Assembly: GCA_005240105.1 (NCBI GenBank)
Contig: SBAT01000214.1
Location: 1-12,340 of the forward strand
From: Chloroflexota bacterium
Lineage (GTDB): Bacteria; Cyanobacteriota; Vampirovibrionia; Obscuribacterales; Obscuribacteraceae
Direction: 5' to 3'
Length of the DNA: 12,340 nt
Under the pieces are notes generated by a model that did no database searches, was not told where the DNA came from, and saw only the letters and a program-made list of their open reading frames with translations. The translations under genes were made by a program, and so were the position numbers. How positions within the stretch are numbered: the first letter of the stretch is position 1; each line of letters opens with the position of its first letter. Positions 1 to 6,566 of the stretch are shown one piece after another.

Positions 1-864
1 GATTATCCAATGGATTATCTCAAAGAAGATCTTTTGCAAAACATCCTCAAGGAAGCGCTCAAAAACCGCGTTAATCCATTCAACCGGACTTTGGACGCTG
101 GTCAGACCCTGTATGAACTGCACAATATTATTCTCGAAATACAGCTTGCTCGGATTGCCAGTCAAATTTTAAAGCTTGATCCATTCGTCGTGGAGACTCC
201 TCTACAAACAGCAGAAAAAATAGAGGTAATAATTAGGACTCAGAAGCAACTGGAAGCAATTAATAAGGTCACACGCCTACAGGGACCCATCGATGGACCA
301 CCAAGTCATCTATTTAAGCTTGGTCCGGCATACCAGCAGCTCGTCGACATCAGCCGCAACGGCTGGGACCGATCTCTCAATTGGGATCCCTCCGTGTTGT
401 CCATACCAGGAATAATGACCGGGCTGCCCGACAACGATCCAGAAAACGCTGCGTCAGTTGAAGACTTCAGCGACATCAATGACAGTCTCCACCATGCCGT
501 AAGCGCAAGCGACCAAGCAATGAATCAATTCGACCAGGACATGGAAACAAACGGCACCACAAAATTGCTGCAAGCAACTGCTCGACAGAATGTGGATATG
601 ACTGACAGACTGCAGAAGATGGAAGACGAAACTGTCAAGGCCAATATTAGGGCACTAGCAATTGGTGTCGCCGTCGGAATTGCCGGCACCGCGCTGGGCA
701 TGGCTATGCAGTCGGGAGCCTTCCGTTCATCATACGGCTATGGACATTCAGCTCCTAGTTCTAGCGGCGGATCTGTATCCGGCGCATCTCGCGCTATACA
801 AGCACCAAGCATGGGCGGCAGCTTCGACGGAGCAGCCGGACAAACTTTATTCACGCGCTTCTAA
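1..864 (+). CDS. Hypothetical protein with one hydrophobic segment and Ser/Gly-rich tail; 5' end may lie outside the window
   Basis: I do not recognise this family. The first ATG in the window is at position 10 and gives 284 residues, but the three upstream codons are also open and no ribosome binding site can be judged, so the true start may lie to the left. From position 10, residues 1-210 are soluble and mostly helix-like. Residues about 214-234 form one small-residue-rich hydrophobic stretch (AIGVAVGIAGTALGMAM) with GxxxG spacing, like a single membrane helix or glycine-zipper segment. Residues 235-284 are a Ser/Gly/Ala/Tyr-rich, probably disordered tail. No signal peptide is visible. It converges on the next gene with stop codons overlapping by four bases. 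A surface or membrane-associated role is only a guess. Confidence 0.7.
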   Translation, partial: DYPMDYLKEDLLQNILKEALKNRVNPFNRTLDAGQTLYELHNIILEIQLARIASQILKLDPFVVETPLQTAEKIEVIIRTQKQLEAINKVTRLQGPIDGPPSHLFKLGPAYQQLVDISRNGWDRSLNWDPSVLSIPGIMTGLPDNDPENAASVEDFSDINDSLHHAVSASDQAMNQFDQDMETNGTTKLLQATARQNVDMTDRLQKMEDETVKANIRALAIGVAVGIAGTALGMAMQSGAFRSSYGYGHSAPSSSGGSVSGASRAIQAPSMGGSFDGAAGQTLFTRF

Positions 865-1652
865 CGATGCGGCTCCAGCTTATGCGGAGGCGGTCCCTTC
901 CAACCGTGCCTGCGTGCCTCCTGATACATACTGGCGGCCATGTTATTTATGTCGTTGCAATCCGCTTTATTATCCACCGGAAAGCCATAAGCTTGCTCTG
1001 TTTCCTTAATGGCTGCATCCAAAAGTACGATTGGATCACCCTTCTGTCCCAAAAGTAATTCCACAGCCGCCAGCCTTTTTAAATCTTGGACGGACTGTCT
1101 ACCAATTGCTGGGTTACACGGAGGTGGAGGATCAAGATTTCGATTTAGATTGACTTTCGTCTCCATCACGTCTTTCATACCGGCCACATCATGCTTGGCC
1201 ATTTTCATGGCCATCAATGCATCGGTTGCTTTCTGACATTGATTGAAAAATTCCTGCCGCTCGGCCGGCGATAAATTGGCAGCTACTTCATCGGGATTGG
1301 TATTGGCGTTTTGTTTATCAAGCCACTTTTGTAGGTCAGCCTCACGCGGCGGGTCCTTCTCCTTCATTATCTTGTCCAGTTCTTTCTTGGACTCCTTTAT
1401 GTACTCCGAATCCAGACGATTAAGATCTCGATTCCCATGAGAAGAATCGGTAATCACCGGTGGCTTGTCTTCAAATGGTAGTTTTTCAAAAATTGCATTT
1501 AGCTCGCGAGGATTAATCGCAGCCGCTCCATCAGAATAATTTTTAGACCAGGCTTGCGCTCCCTGGCGTTCCAGCTCATTCGCCCGCCCGTCTTTTCCAG
1601 GCTTAGGGTGTTTAGACTCGGCACCCGATTCAGGATTGGATTGTCCGCCCAT
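861..1652 (-). CDS. Hypothetical hydrophilic protein
   Basis: This 263-residue protein is of no family I recognise. It is very polar, with no signal peptide or membrane segment. A Pro/Gly/Lys-rich start (residues 1-30, probably disordered) is followed by helical, charged segments, a PPPPCNP turn near residue 175 and a C-terminal part with few cysteines. The start at 1652 is well supported: GAGGAG lies six bases upstream of the ATG on the minus strand. Its stop codon overlaps that of the convergent gene (861-864). Codon content and a long frame without stops support it as real, whereas overlapping frames on the plus strand (1009-1236, 1243-1440) have no ribosome binding sites. Convergent overlap means read-through from either side makes antisense RNA to the other. 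Confidence 0.75.
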   Translation of the reverse strand: MGGQSNPESGAESKHPKPGKDGRANELERQGAQAWSKNYSDGAAAINPRELNAIFEKLPFEDKPPVITDSSHGNRDLNRLDSEYIKESKKELDKIMKEKDPPREADLQKWLDKQNANTNPDEVAANLSPAERQEFFNQCQKATDALMAMKMAKHDVAGMKDVMETKVNLNRNLDPPPPCNPAIGRQSVQDLKRLAAVELLLGQKGDPIVLLDAAIKETEQAYGFPVDNKADCNDINNMAASMYQEARRHGWKGPPPHKLEPHR

Positions 1653-1895
1653 AACGTACTCCTCAGCACATGCGTTATTTCAAATATATCCCAAGTGTCG
1701 AATGCCGGAGACAAAAGGAGTCGACTAAGCACACGAAGTTCTTTACATGCCTGACGGATACAGGTCGGTCTTATGAGACACCCCATAGCGGAACACTCTG
1801 CGAAGACTAGATTTCGTTAATAATACTCTCTTTGCAGCATAGAAATTTGTCTTCGGCTAGAATTTCCAACTCCATCTGATCTATGCGAGGACAAA
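1653..1895. other. Divergent intergenic region
   Basis: This 243-bp gap separates the minus-strand hypothetical gene from the plus-strand VOC gene and should hold both promoters. A TAGAAT (1858-1863) sits 32 bases before the VOC start and could be a -10 box, but no matching -35 lies at a usual distance (TTGCAG at 1832 is 20 bases away). Otherwise I see nothing firm. Confidence 0.3.
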
Positions 1896-2375
1896 ATGCA
1901 AAAGCTTTCCACTTGTTTGTGGTTTAACAACAACGCCGAGGAAGCGGTTCAGTTTTACACAGGCATCTTTAAAGACTCAAAAGTCAAACTCACAACGCGT
2001 TACGGTGAATCAGGCTCCAACGCATCCGGTCAACCGGCAGGCAGCGTCATGACCATCGTCTTCGAATTAGCCGGTCAAGAATACTTAGCCCTCAACGGCG
2101 GTCCGACATTCCAATTTACCCCCGCTATTTCCATCATCGTCACCTGCGATACGCAGGAAGAAATCGACCATTACTGGCATAGCCTTACTTCCGGAGGACA
2201 AGAAGTCCAATGCGGTTGGCTCACCGACAAATTCGGTCTTTCCTGGCAAATAGTCCCGAAAGCCCTCGAGGAAATGATGCGCGGAGATCTCAAGAAATCG
2301 GAACGCGTCATGGCCGCTCTAATGAAAATGGTCAAACTCGACCTCGCCACTCTTAAACAAGCTTACGAACAATAG
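1896..2375 (+). CDS. VOC superfamily protein, PhnB / 3-demethylubiquinone-methyltransferase-like fold
   Basis: The 159-residue product matches the PhnB-like branch of the vicinal oxygen chelate superfamily (Pfam 3-dmu-9_3-mt type). The family hallmarks are visible: start MQKLSTCLWFNNNAEEAVQFYTGIFKDS, here residues 1-28 (secondary structure beta, then helix with an FYTxIF motif), an ALNGGPxFxFTPAISI segment around residues 67-82, and an end with CGWLTDKFGLSWQIVP (residues 108-123) before a C-terminal helix. Two VOC beta-alpha-beta modules fill the length, which is normal for the group. Despite the old family name, methyltransferase activity is not expected; most members have no known reaction. 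GAGG lies a few bases before the ATG. It is followed by the ferritin-like gene after 63 bp on the same strand and may share a transcript with it. Confidence 0.85.
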   Translation: MQKLSTCLWFNNNAEEAVQFYTGIFKDSKVKLTTRYGESGSNASGQPAGSVMTIVFELAGQEYLALNGGPTFQFTPAISIIVTCDTQEEIDHYWHSLTSGGQEVQCGWLTDKFGLSWQIVPKALEEMMRGDLKKSERVMAALMKMVKLDLATLKQAYEQ

Positions 2376-2402
2376 CTTCAACGACACCCATTATGCTACC
2401 TT

Positions 2403-2420
2403 GTTGCAGTTGACTGCAAC
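2403..2420. promoter_or_regulatory. Perfect inverted repeat in front of the ferritin-like gene
   Basis: GTTGCAGT (2403-2410) and ACTGCAAC (2413-2420) are perfect complements separated by TG, ending 18 bases before the GTG start and just before the ribosome binding site. With a two-base spacer it fits a dimer-bound operator better than an RNA hairpin. It is not an obvious Fur box. The function is inferred. Confidence 0.5.
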
Positions 2421-2438
2421 GCACCAGGAGAGGGCATC

Positions 2439-2894
2439 GTGAACGATTTAGACAACAAACAAGTGATAAACATTCTCAATAAGATTATGGAGCTGGAACT
2501 CGCCGGCGTCGTTCGCTACACCCACTACTCCTTGATGGTCTATGGCTACAACCGTATTCCGATTGTCTCCTGGCTAAAGAGCAACGCCACAGAAAGCCTC
2601 GATCACGCCTACAAGGCGGGCGAATTGGTCACCCTGATGGGCGGACACCCATCCCTCAAGATTGGACCCCTTCTGGAGACGGAGAAGCACGATATAGGCG
2701 ATATTTTAAGAGAGAGCCTCGACCATGAAACTGCTTCGATCAAGGCATACTATGAATTATTGAAGGCTTCCGAGGGCAGCTCGGTCCTCTTAGAGGAGTA
2801 CGCCCGGGAAATGATCATGGCCGAAGAGCTGCATTTAGACGAGGTGAATAAGATGCTGCGCAAACCCGGAGAACTCAAGCCCTTCCACGAATAA
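2439..2894 (+). CDS. Bacterioferritin-like / ferritin-like diiron protein
   Basis: This 151-residue protein has the length and four-helix pattern of bacterioferritin, which oxidises Fe(II) at a diiron centre and stores iron in a cytoplasmic shell. Helix A carries ELELAGVVRYTHYS with the first iron ligand Glu20. The second helix carries ESLDHA. The fourth carries AEELH, a clean ExxH pair. Aligning with E. coli Bfr by eye through the GGHP turn puts His of ESLDHA on the iron-ligand His54, but the partner Glu is four rather than three residues before it, and the haem-ligand Met position is Leu, so haem binding is doubtful. The start is GTG; AGGAG lies eight bases upstream and the following Asn-Asp-Leu fits the family. 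Whether it stores iron or acts as another ferritin-like enzyme is not settled. Confidence 0.8.
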   Translation: MNDLDNKQVINILNKIMELELAGVVRYTHYSLMVYGYNRIPIVSWLKSNATESLDHAYKAGELVTLMGGHPSLKIGPLLETEKHDIGDILRESLDHETASIKAYYELLKASEGSSVLLEEYAREMIMAEELHLDEVNKMLRKPGELKPFHE

Positions 2895-2904
2895 AGCGCT
2901 TTTT

Positions 2905-2967
2905 CATAGGGGAAACGGGATCCGATCAGGTATCCACGCGATATACCCCATAGGGGAAATCGAGATC
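2905..2967. repeat. Pair of imperfect direct repeats upstream of the SWIB gene
   Basis: CATAGGGGAAACGGGATC (2905-2922) recurs as CATAGGGGAAATCGAGATC (2949-2967), start to start 44 bp, about four turns of DNA helix. The second copy lies just upstream of the proposed SWIB promoter, so the pair could be a two-site activator binding region. A role is inferred only. Confidence 0.4.
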
Positions 2968-2973
2968 TAGATG

Positions 2974-3002
2974 TTGAAAAATTTCTATTGATCGTGTACA
3001 AA
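2974..3002 (+). promoter_or_regulatory. Candidate sigma-70 promoter of the SWIB gene
   Basis: TTGAAA (2974-2979) and TACAAA (2997-3002) are separated by 17 bp, and would start transcription near 3009, giving a leader of about 50 bases. The -35 box is good and the -10 box moderate. Confidence 0.45.
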
Positions 3003-3061
3003 GTAAACACCGAATGTGGTGTGTGTGATTCAAGTGAATTACAAAGTTAAGGAGTCCAGAA

Positions 3062-3481
3062 ATGGCAAAAGCAAAAAAGGCAACCAAAGCCAAAAAAGCC
3101 CCGGCTAAAAAGGCAGCAGTCAAAAAGACTGTCGCCAAGAAGCCAGCAGCTAAAAAGGCAGTAAAAAAGGCAGTCAAAAAGACCGTCAAAAAGGCAGCAG
3201 CTAAAAAGGCCCCTAAAGCCAAAGTAAAGCGTAAACCAAACGCAGCATTCATGAAGCCAATGACCCCGTCTGTGGCTCTCGCTGCTGTAATCGGATCCAA
3301 TCCGAAACCGCGTACCGAAGTAACCAAAAAAATCTGGGAATACATCAAGAAGAACAAGCTTCAAGATGCTAAGAACAGACGCATGATCAATGCTGATGAC
3401 AAATTGAAAGAAATTTTCAAAGGCAAGAAGCAAGTGTCCATGTTCGAAATGACCAAGTTGGTTGCTGGTCACCTCAAATAG
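3062..3481 (+). CDS. Histone-H1-like Lys/Ala-rich tail fused to a SWIB domain
   Basis: The 139-residue protein has two parts. Residues 1-60 are almost entirely Lys, Ala, Pro and Val in AKKA/VKK repeats, like the tail of histone H1 and of chlamydial or other bacterial H1-like proteins; this should coat DNA or RNA. Residues about 62-139 are a SWIB/MDM2-fold domain: MKPMTPSVALAAVIGSN, then TEVTKKIWEYIKKNKLQDAKNRRMINADDKLKEIF (helix-rich core; residues 82-116) and a final MFEMTKLVAGHL. SWIB domains are protein-protein modules typical of eukaryotic chromatin remodellers but also found in Chlamydiae and scattered bacteria. AAGGAG eight bases upstream fixes the start, and a strong terminator follows. 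A single-gene unit with a strong ribosome site suggests an abundant nucleoid protein; that is inference. Long open frames on the other strand come from the repetitive Lys codons. Confidence 0.9.
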   Translation: MAKAKKATKAKKAPAKKAAVKKTVAKKPAAKKAVKKAVKKTVKKAAAKKAPKAKVKRKPNAAFMKPMTPSVALAAVIGSNPKPRTEVTKKIWEYIKKNKLQDAKNRRMINADDKLKEIFKGKKQVSMFEMTKLVAGHLK

Positions 3482-3514
3482 GTGATTCGAGCCTAATAGG
3501 TTCACAATCAATCT

Positions 3515-3549
3515 AAACAGCCGAGTGTTAATCGCTCGGCTGTTTTTTT
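3515..3549 (+). terminator. Rho-independent terminator after the SWIB gene
   Basis: An 11-bp stem, AAACAGCCGAG (3515-3525) with CTCGGCTGTTT (3535-3545), has a nine-base loop and runs into seven T (3543-3549). It lies 34 bases after the SWIB stop codon. Confidence 0.92.
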
Positions 3550-3611
3550 ATGCAATGCTACCGCGGGGCACCAAACCAAGAATAAGCCCGCCTACAAGCG
3601 ATCAGAGCAGG

Positions 3612-3634
3612 CAAACAAAGCCTGTGGGTACAGG
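3612..3634 (-). terminator. Weak candidate terminator of the carbonic-anhydrase-like gene
   Basis: On the minus strand, about 30 bases past the stop codon, CCTGT and ACAGG form a five-bp stem with a four-base loop, followed by CTTTGTTTG. The stem is short, so this is tentative. The rest of 3551-3664 shows nothing recognisable. Confidence 0.3.
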
Positions 3635-3664
3635 GTTGACCGTAGAGAATTGGGGTGCAGAATG

Positions 3665-4312
3665 CTAGGTAATGGACAATAACTCTTCGTCTGCGACGGA
3701 CAATTCCGTGGGATCAACACCCCTAGCCTTAATGTCTAAATACCATTGAGGTACAAATACCTTATTGTCTGCCAAGGAATAGAATAAAGGGGCAATCTTG
3801 AGGCGACGAAACAGCCTCTTGAGCCTTATATATTCTCTTTCCAGTGAAGTCAATTCGTCCGTTATGGAATAGCGCCCAGCATGATAATCAAAGAATTCCT
3901 CGGCGCGGTCCCTATGCCAGCCCTCTTCGACAAGCGCATCAATCATGCCCTGTCTATTGGGCTGGACTTGCGTCATTCCACAATCGTTATGCCCAATGAG
4001 CGCCAGGTGTCTGACGCCTTTAGCAATTGCGTACGCCACGGAGAACTCCGAACCGACCAAGCGACCGGATGCGCGGCGCAACACATAGGCATGCATACGC
4101 GGAACAGGCAGTGAATAACGAAATTCAATACAGGTTGCTATCAATAGCTGAGGTTGCCCGGTGGACTGGATGCCCATGCCAAAATTGTGCGCATTAATAA
4201 GCCCTTCGAATGGCGTCCCCTTCCAATGCTCTGGAATCAAGTCCGGCGAGCTTATGTCGAACAGGCGATCTTTGTAGCAACTATCCGTAAGGATAGGAGG
4301 GGGTAACGGCAT
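3665..4312 (-). CDS. Beta-carbonic-anhydrase-like protein
   Basis: From the start chosen here (4312) the product has 215 residues. It shows the beta-class carbonic anhydrase signature: a Cys-x-x-x-Arg block (LLIATCIEFRY; Cys61, Glu63, Arg65), an RRASGRLVGSEFSVAYAI segment like the usual 'RNAGN...SlEyAv' block, and GHNDCGM with His108 and Cys111. Cys61, His108 and Cys111 would bind zinc. The canonical Asp-Arg pair has Glu63 instead of Asp, so bicarbonate chemistry is uncertain. The C-terminal 80 residues are charged and helical. An upstream ATG at 4336 would add eight residues, but GAGGAG (4321-4326 complement) sits eight bases before the ATG at 4312 and no such site precedes 4336, so I prefer 4312. 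It is probably cytoplasmic. It could be a carbonic-anhydrase-like protein with another role. Confidence 0.8.
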   Translation of the reverse strand: MPLPPPILTDSCYKDRLFDISSPDLIPEHWKGTPFEGLINAHNFGMGIQSTGQPQLLIATCIEFRYSLPVPRMHAYVLRRASGRLVGSEFSVAYAIAKGVRHLALIGHNDCGMTQVQPNRQGMIDALVEEGWHRDRAEEFFDYHAGRYSITDELTSLEREYIRLKRLFRRLKIAPLFYSLADNKVFVPQWYLDIKARGVDPTELSVADEELLSIT

Positions 4313-4320
4313 CTGGCTTA

Positions 4321-4326
4321 CTCCTC
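4321..4326 (-). promoter_or_regulatory. Ribosome binding site that sets the start of the carbonic-anhydrase-like gene
   Basis: The minus strand reads GAGGAG here, eight bases before the ATG at 4310-4312. It lies inside the longer frame starting at 4336, which itself has no such site. TATAGA (4345-4340, minus strand) could be a -10 box whose start point would fall near 4333, again excluding the longer frame. Confidence 0.6.
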
Positions 4327-4490
4327 GAGAAATCATCTGTCTATATTGAAGCAGATCATGAGCACTTTTTGGTCACAATTCGTCTACAACAACCAAATTT
4401 CCCTCTGACAGGCTACACCAATACCTGGTTGTCATGGAAGCCAAGACTTGCGTGAGTTGCTCGAAATAGCGCTAAAGCTAGCTGTCCGCC

Positions 4491-5483
4491 CTACCGATTA
4501 ACGACTACTATTTTGCCGTTCTGGTTATTGCTCTCCATATACTTGTGCGCTTCAGCAATGTCCTTCAATTCAAAAGTCTTGTCGAGAACCGGCTTTAGTA
4601 CGCCAGAGGCGAGCAAATCATAAACCCATTTCTTGCCACGAGCAAAAAGCTCATCATCGGAAGTAATTTCAAATAGCGTATAGCCTCTAACCGTTAGTCC
4701 CTTCTTCAGAGCTTCAAATAGCGGATAGCTGGTCTTCTGCAAACTCAAAGCGCCATATTCAAAAATCTTGCCGTGGAAGGCAGCGCACTTAGCCAAGTCT
4801 AACAACATGGGTCCAGCCACCGGATCAAAGATCATGTCCGCGCCGCGACCATCGGTATATGATTTGACCTTTTCCTCAAGCGACTCTTCGGCAGTGACAA
4901 TGACATGATCAGCACCGGCATCGAGGAGCATTTGTTTCTTGGCGCTTGTCCTTGTCGTGGCGATGCTCTTTGCGCCTATGAGTTTCGCTAACTGTATAGC
5001 AGCATAACCAACGCTGGAGCTAGCTGCTGTAATTACCAGCGATTGCCCTGACTGTAATTGACCAAATTCAACAAGCGCACCGTAAGCTGTAAGGTACTGC
5101 ATCCAAATCGACGTTGCTTCTTCAAAGGACAAATTTTCAGGATGCTTCACGACAGCACGTGCTGGCACAATTGCCCACTCGCCATAGACACCATACTTAT
5201 CCATTTGAAACGCCGGCACAGTACTAACTTTATCGCCGGGTTTGAAGACACTATTGCTTCCTGCTGCTTCTACAAGACCCGATGCTTCATAGCCAATTCG
5301 TGACGGAAAAGAACGTGCATGATCCAGGTACTTACCTTCCCGAAACATAATTTCTGCCCGGTTAAGACCAATTGCTTTGACGTTGATGAGAACCTCATCA
5401 GGTCCTGGTTGCTTTTCCTCGACATCCTCAAACTTGAGAACTTCAGGACCACCAACCTCATAGAAACGAACAACCTTGCTCAT
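4491..5483 (-). CDS. Zinc-independent MDR-family NAD(P)H oxidoreductase, quinone-oxidoreductase-like
   Basis: The 330 residues show the medium-chain dehydrogenase/reductase layout. A GroES-like substrate domain (residues 1-125) contains GPDEVLINVKAIGLNRAEIMFREGKY and GYEASG (64-69), PGDKV (82-86) and YGEWAIVP. The Rossmann domain follows with AASSSVGYAAIQLAK (153-167) in place of the usual AAAGGVG loop, and a C-terminal return ending in GKIVVVNR. The catalytic-zinc ligands of alcohol dehydrogenases are absent (Asn41 where Cys would be, no structural four-Cys lobe), so it belongs with the quinone or enone reductases using NADPH. AGAGG lies five bases before the ATG. It is downstream of the SDR gene on the same strand, separated by a hairpin repeat that may block or reduce read-through. 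The neighbouring TetR regulator suggests a role against reactive quinones or aldehydes, by inference. Confidence 0.88.
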   Translation of the reverse strand: MSKVVRFYEVGGPEVLKFEDVEEKQPGPDEVLINVKAIGLNRAEIMFREGKYLDHARSFPSRIGYEASGLVEAAGSNSVFKPGDKVSTVPAFQMDKYGVYGEWAIVPARAVVKHPENLSFEEATSIWMQYLTAYGALVEFGQLQSGQSLVITAASSSVGYAAIQLAKLIGAKSIATTRTSAKKQMLLDAGADHVIVTAEESLEEKVKSYTDGRGADMIFDPVAGPMLLDLAKCAAFHGKIFEYGALSLQKTSYPLFEALKKGLTVRGYTLFEITSDDELFARGKKWVYDLLASGVLKPVLDKTFELKDIAEAHKYMESNNQNGKIVVVNR

Positions 5484-5530
5484 AAGAACCTCTTTTACAA
5501 CTCATCTCAAAACAGGAAAGTCATTTTAAC

Positions 5531-5655
5531 CCCTTTTTGTCATTCTGAGCGAAGCGAAGAATCTACCGCAACTCTACGAAGCTCTTATTGATCAACGCGA
5601 CCGCGCATTCGTTACGGCAGATTCTTCGGGCTGCTGCCCTCAGAATGACAAAGGG
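5531..5655. repeat. Hairpin repeat, copy 1 (REP/MITE-like)
   Basis: The core runs from GTCATTCTGAG (5539-5549) to its complement CTCAGAATGAC (5639-5649), 111 bp. Inside, CGAAGAATCTACCG is matched by CGGCAGATTCTTCG with one mismatch. The outer flank CCCCTTTTT is mirrored by AAAGGG. The roughly 40-base centre is not paired. A second copy lies at 12186-12292. No coding frame in it is credible. It lies between the SDR and MDR genes of one strand; as RNA it would fold into a long imperfect hairpin. Confidence 0.85.
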
Positions 5656-5664
5656 ACAGGTAAC

Positions 5665-6444
5665 CTAATTCACTATTCCACCGTCTGCACGGATTGTCTG
5701 TCCGGTTACCCAGGCGCCATCGTCAGAGGCGAGGAAGGCGACGACATTGGCAATGTCAGCTGGTTCTGCCAGACGTCCAAGAGCTGTCTTGGCAATAAAC
5801 TCTTTTTTCACTTCTTCCGGTAGTGCTTGTAAGAGCATATCGGTCGCCGTTGTGCCTGGTGCCACACCATTGACCGTAATTTGCCTTGCTCCCAGTTCTT
5901 GCGCCCAGATGCGCGTCAATGTATTCAGAGCAGCTTTGCTTGCTGAGTAGACGCTTGCTGTTTGCATAACACCTTCAGCAGCGACGGATGATATGTTGAT
6001 GATCCGTCCACCGTTTTTGATTTTTGGCAAAGCAGCAATTGTTGTAGCAATTACACCTTTGACATTGGTGTCAAAAACACGTGCGTAATGATCGAGATCT
6101 ATTTGATCAATTGGAGCCGCATCCCATACACCTGCGTTATTAACCAAAATGTCTATCTTGCCGATTGTCCGTTCAATTTCGTCAATCAGAATTTGGTTGT
6201 CTTTTGCAGATGCTACATCAGACTTGAAGGCAATTGCTCCTGTGCCCAACTTAGCAATTTGTGCCACCACTTCATCCGCTTTGCCTTTGTTTGAGTTGTA
6301 GGTCAGTGCAACCGTTGCCCCTTCCTCGGCTAGGCGTAAAGCAATTGCAGCGCCTATTCCTCGCGAGCCCCCTGTTACCAAAGCCACCTTACCGGCCAGT
6401 TTCTTTCCGGCGGTTGTTTCATTTTTTGTCTGTACTGCGTTCAT
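5665..6444 (-). CDS. SDR-family oxidoreductase, FabG-like
   Basis: A classical short-chain dehydrogenase/reductase of 259 residues, the normal length. The NAD(P)-binding loop TGGSRGIG is at 24-31, NNAG at 102-105, the helix Asn at 127, and the catalytic Ser153, Tyr166 and Lys170 (YSASK) are all present. Arg28 after the glycine loop and a Tyr-Asn-Ser-Asn-Lys end to the second strand favour NADPH. The C terminus GQTIRADGGIVN is typical of FabG-like enzymes (3-oxoacyl-ACP reductase fold), but with no fatty-acid genes nearby the substrate is unknown. GGAGG lies eight bases before the ATG. A palindrome related to the TetR operator lies 43-59 bp upstream, so it is probably controlled by the TetR regulator encoded just behind it on the same strand. 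Confidence 0.9.
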   Translation of the reverse strand: MNAVQTKNETTAGKKLAGKVALVTGGSRGIGAAIALRLAEEGATVALTYNSNKGKADEVVAQIAKLGTGAIAFKSDVASAKDNQILIDEIERTIGKIDILVNNAGVWDAAPIDQIDLDHYARVFDTNVKGVIATTIAALPKIKNGGRIINISSVAAEGVMQTASVYSASKAALNTLTRIWAQELGARQITVNGVAPGTTATDMLLQALPEEVKKEFIAKTALGRLAEPADIANVVAFLASDDGAWVTGQTIRADGGIVN

Positions 6445-6486
6445 GATTAAGTCCTCCGACTTGTGTGTGTGTATTTTTTAGAATAA

Positions 6487-6503
6487 TAGTCCGGTCGAGT
6501 CTA
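6487..6503. promoter_or_regulatory. Second TetR-type operator, in front of the SDR gene
   Basis: TAGTCCGGTCGAGTCTA matches the operator at 7224-7239 except for two substitutions and one extra central-right base. It overlaps a TATTAT (minus strand, 6490-6485) that could be the -10 box of the SDR promoter. The neighbouring bases extend the symmetry (AATAG...CTATT). Confidence 0.55.
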
Positions 6504-6547
6504 TTCCGTGTTGTTACGCGGAAGTGGTCTTGATATAACGTCTAGGC

Positions 6548-6566
6548 TAGAACGGCTTGCCGTCTA
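6548..6566. repeat. Inverted repeat overlapping the end of the TetR gene
   Basis: TAGAACGGC (6548-6556) and GCCGTCTA (6559-6566) pair with one extra base, around TT. The right arm overlaps the tetR stop codon. It resembles the nearby operators loosely, and has no T run, so it is not a good terminator. An auxiliary operator is possible. Confidence 0.35.

Noticed and set aside
1499..1786. Minus-strand frame upstream of the hydrophilic hypothetical protein
   Set aside because: It overlaps a better supported gene in another frame and has no ribosome site.
2893..2902. Terminator after the ferritin-like gene (AAAGCGCTTT then T)
   Set aside because: The palindrome has no room for a loop and only a three- to four-bp stem would form.
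2926..3511. Long minus-strand frames opposite the SWIB gene
   Set aside because: They are the antisense of repeated Lys/Ala codons, giving artificial Phe/Leu-rich translations, without ribosome sites.
4313..4336. Longer start of the carbonic-anhydrase-like gene
   Set aside because: No ribosome binding site precedes 4336, whereas GAGGAG is well placed for the ATG at 4312.
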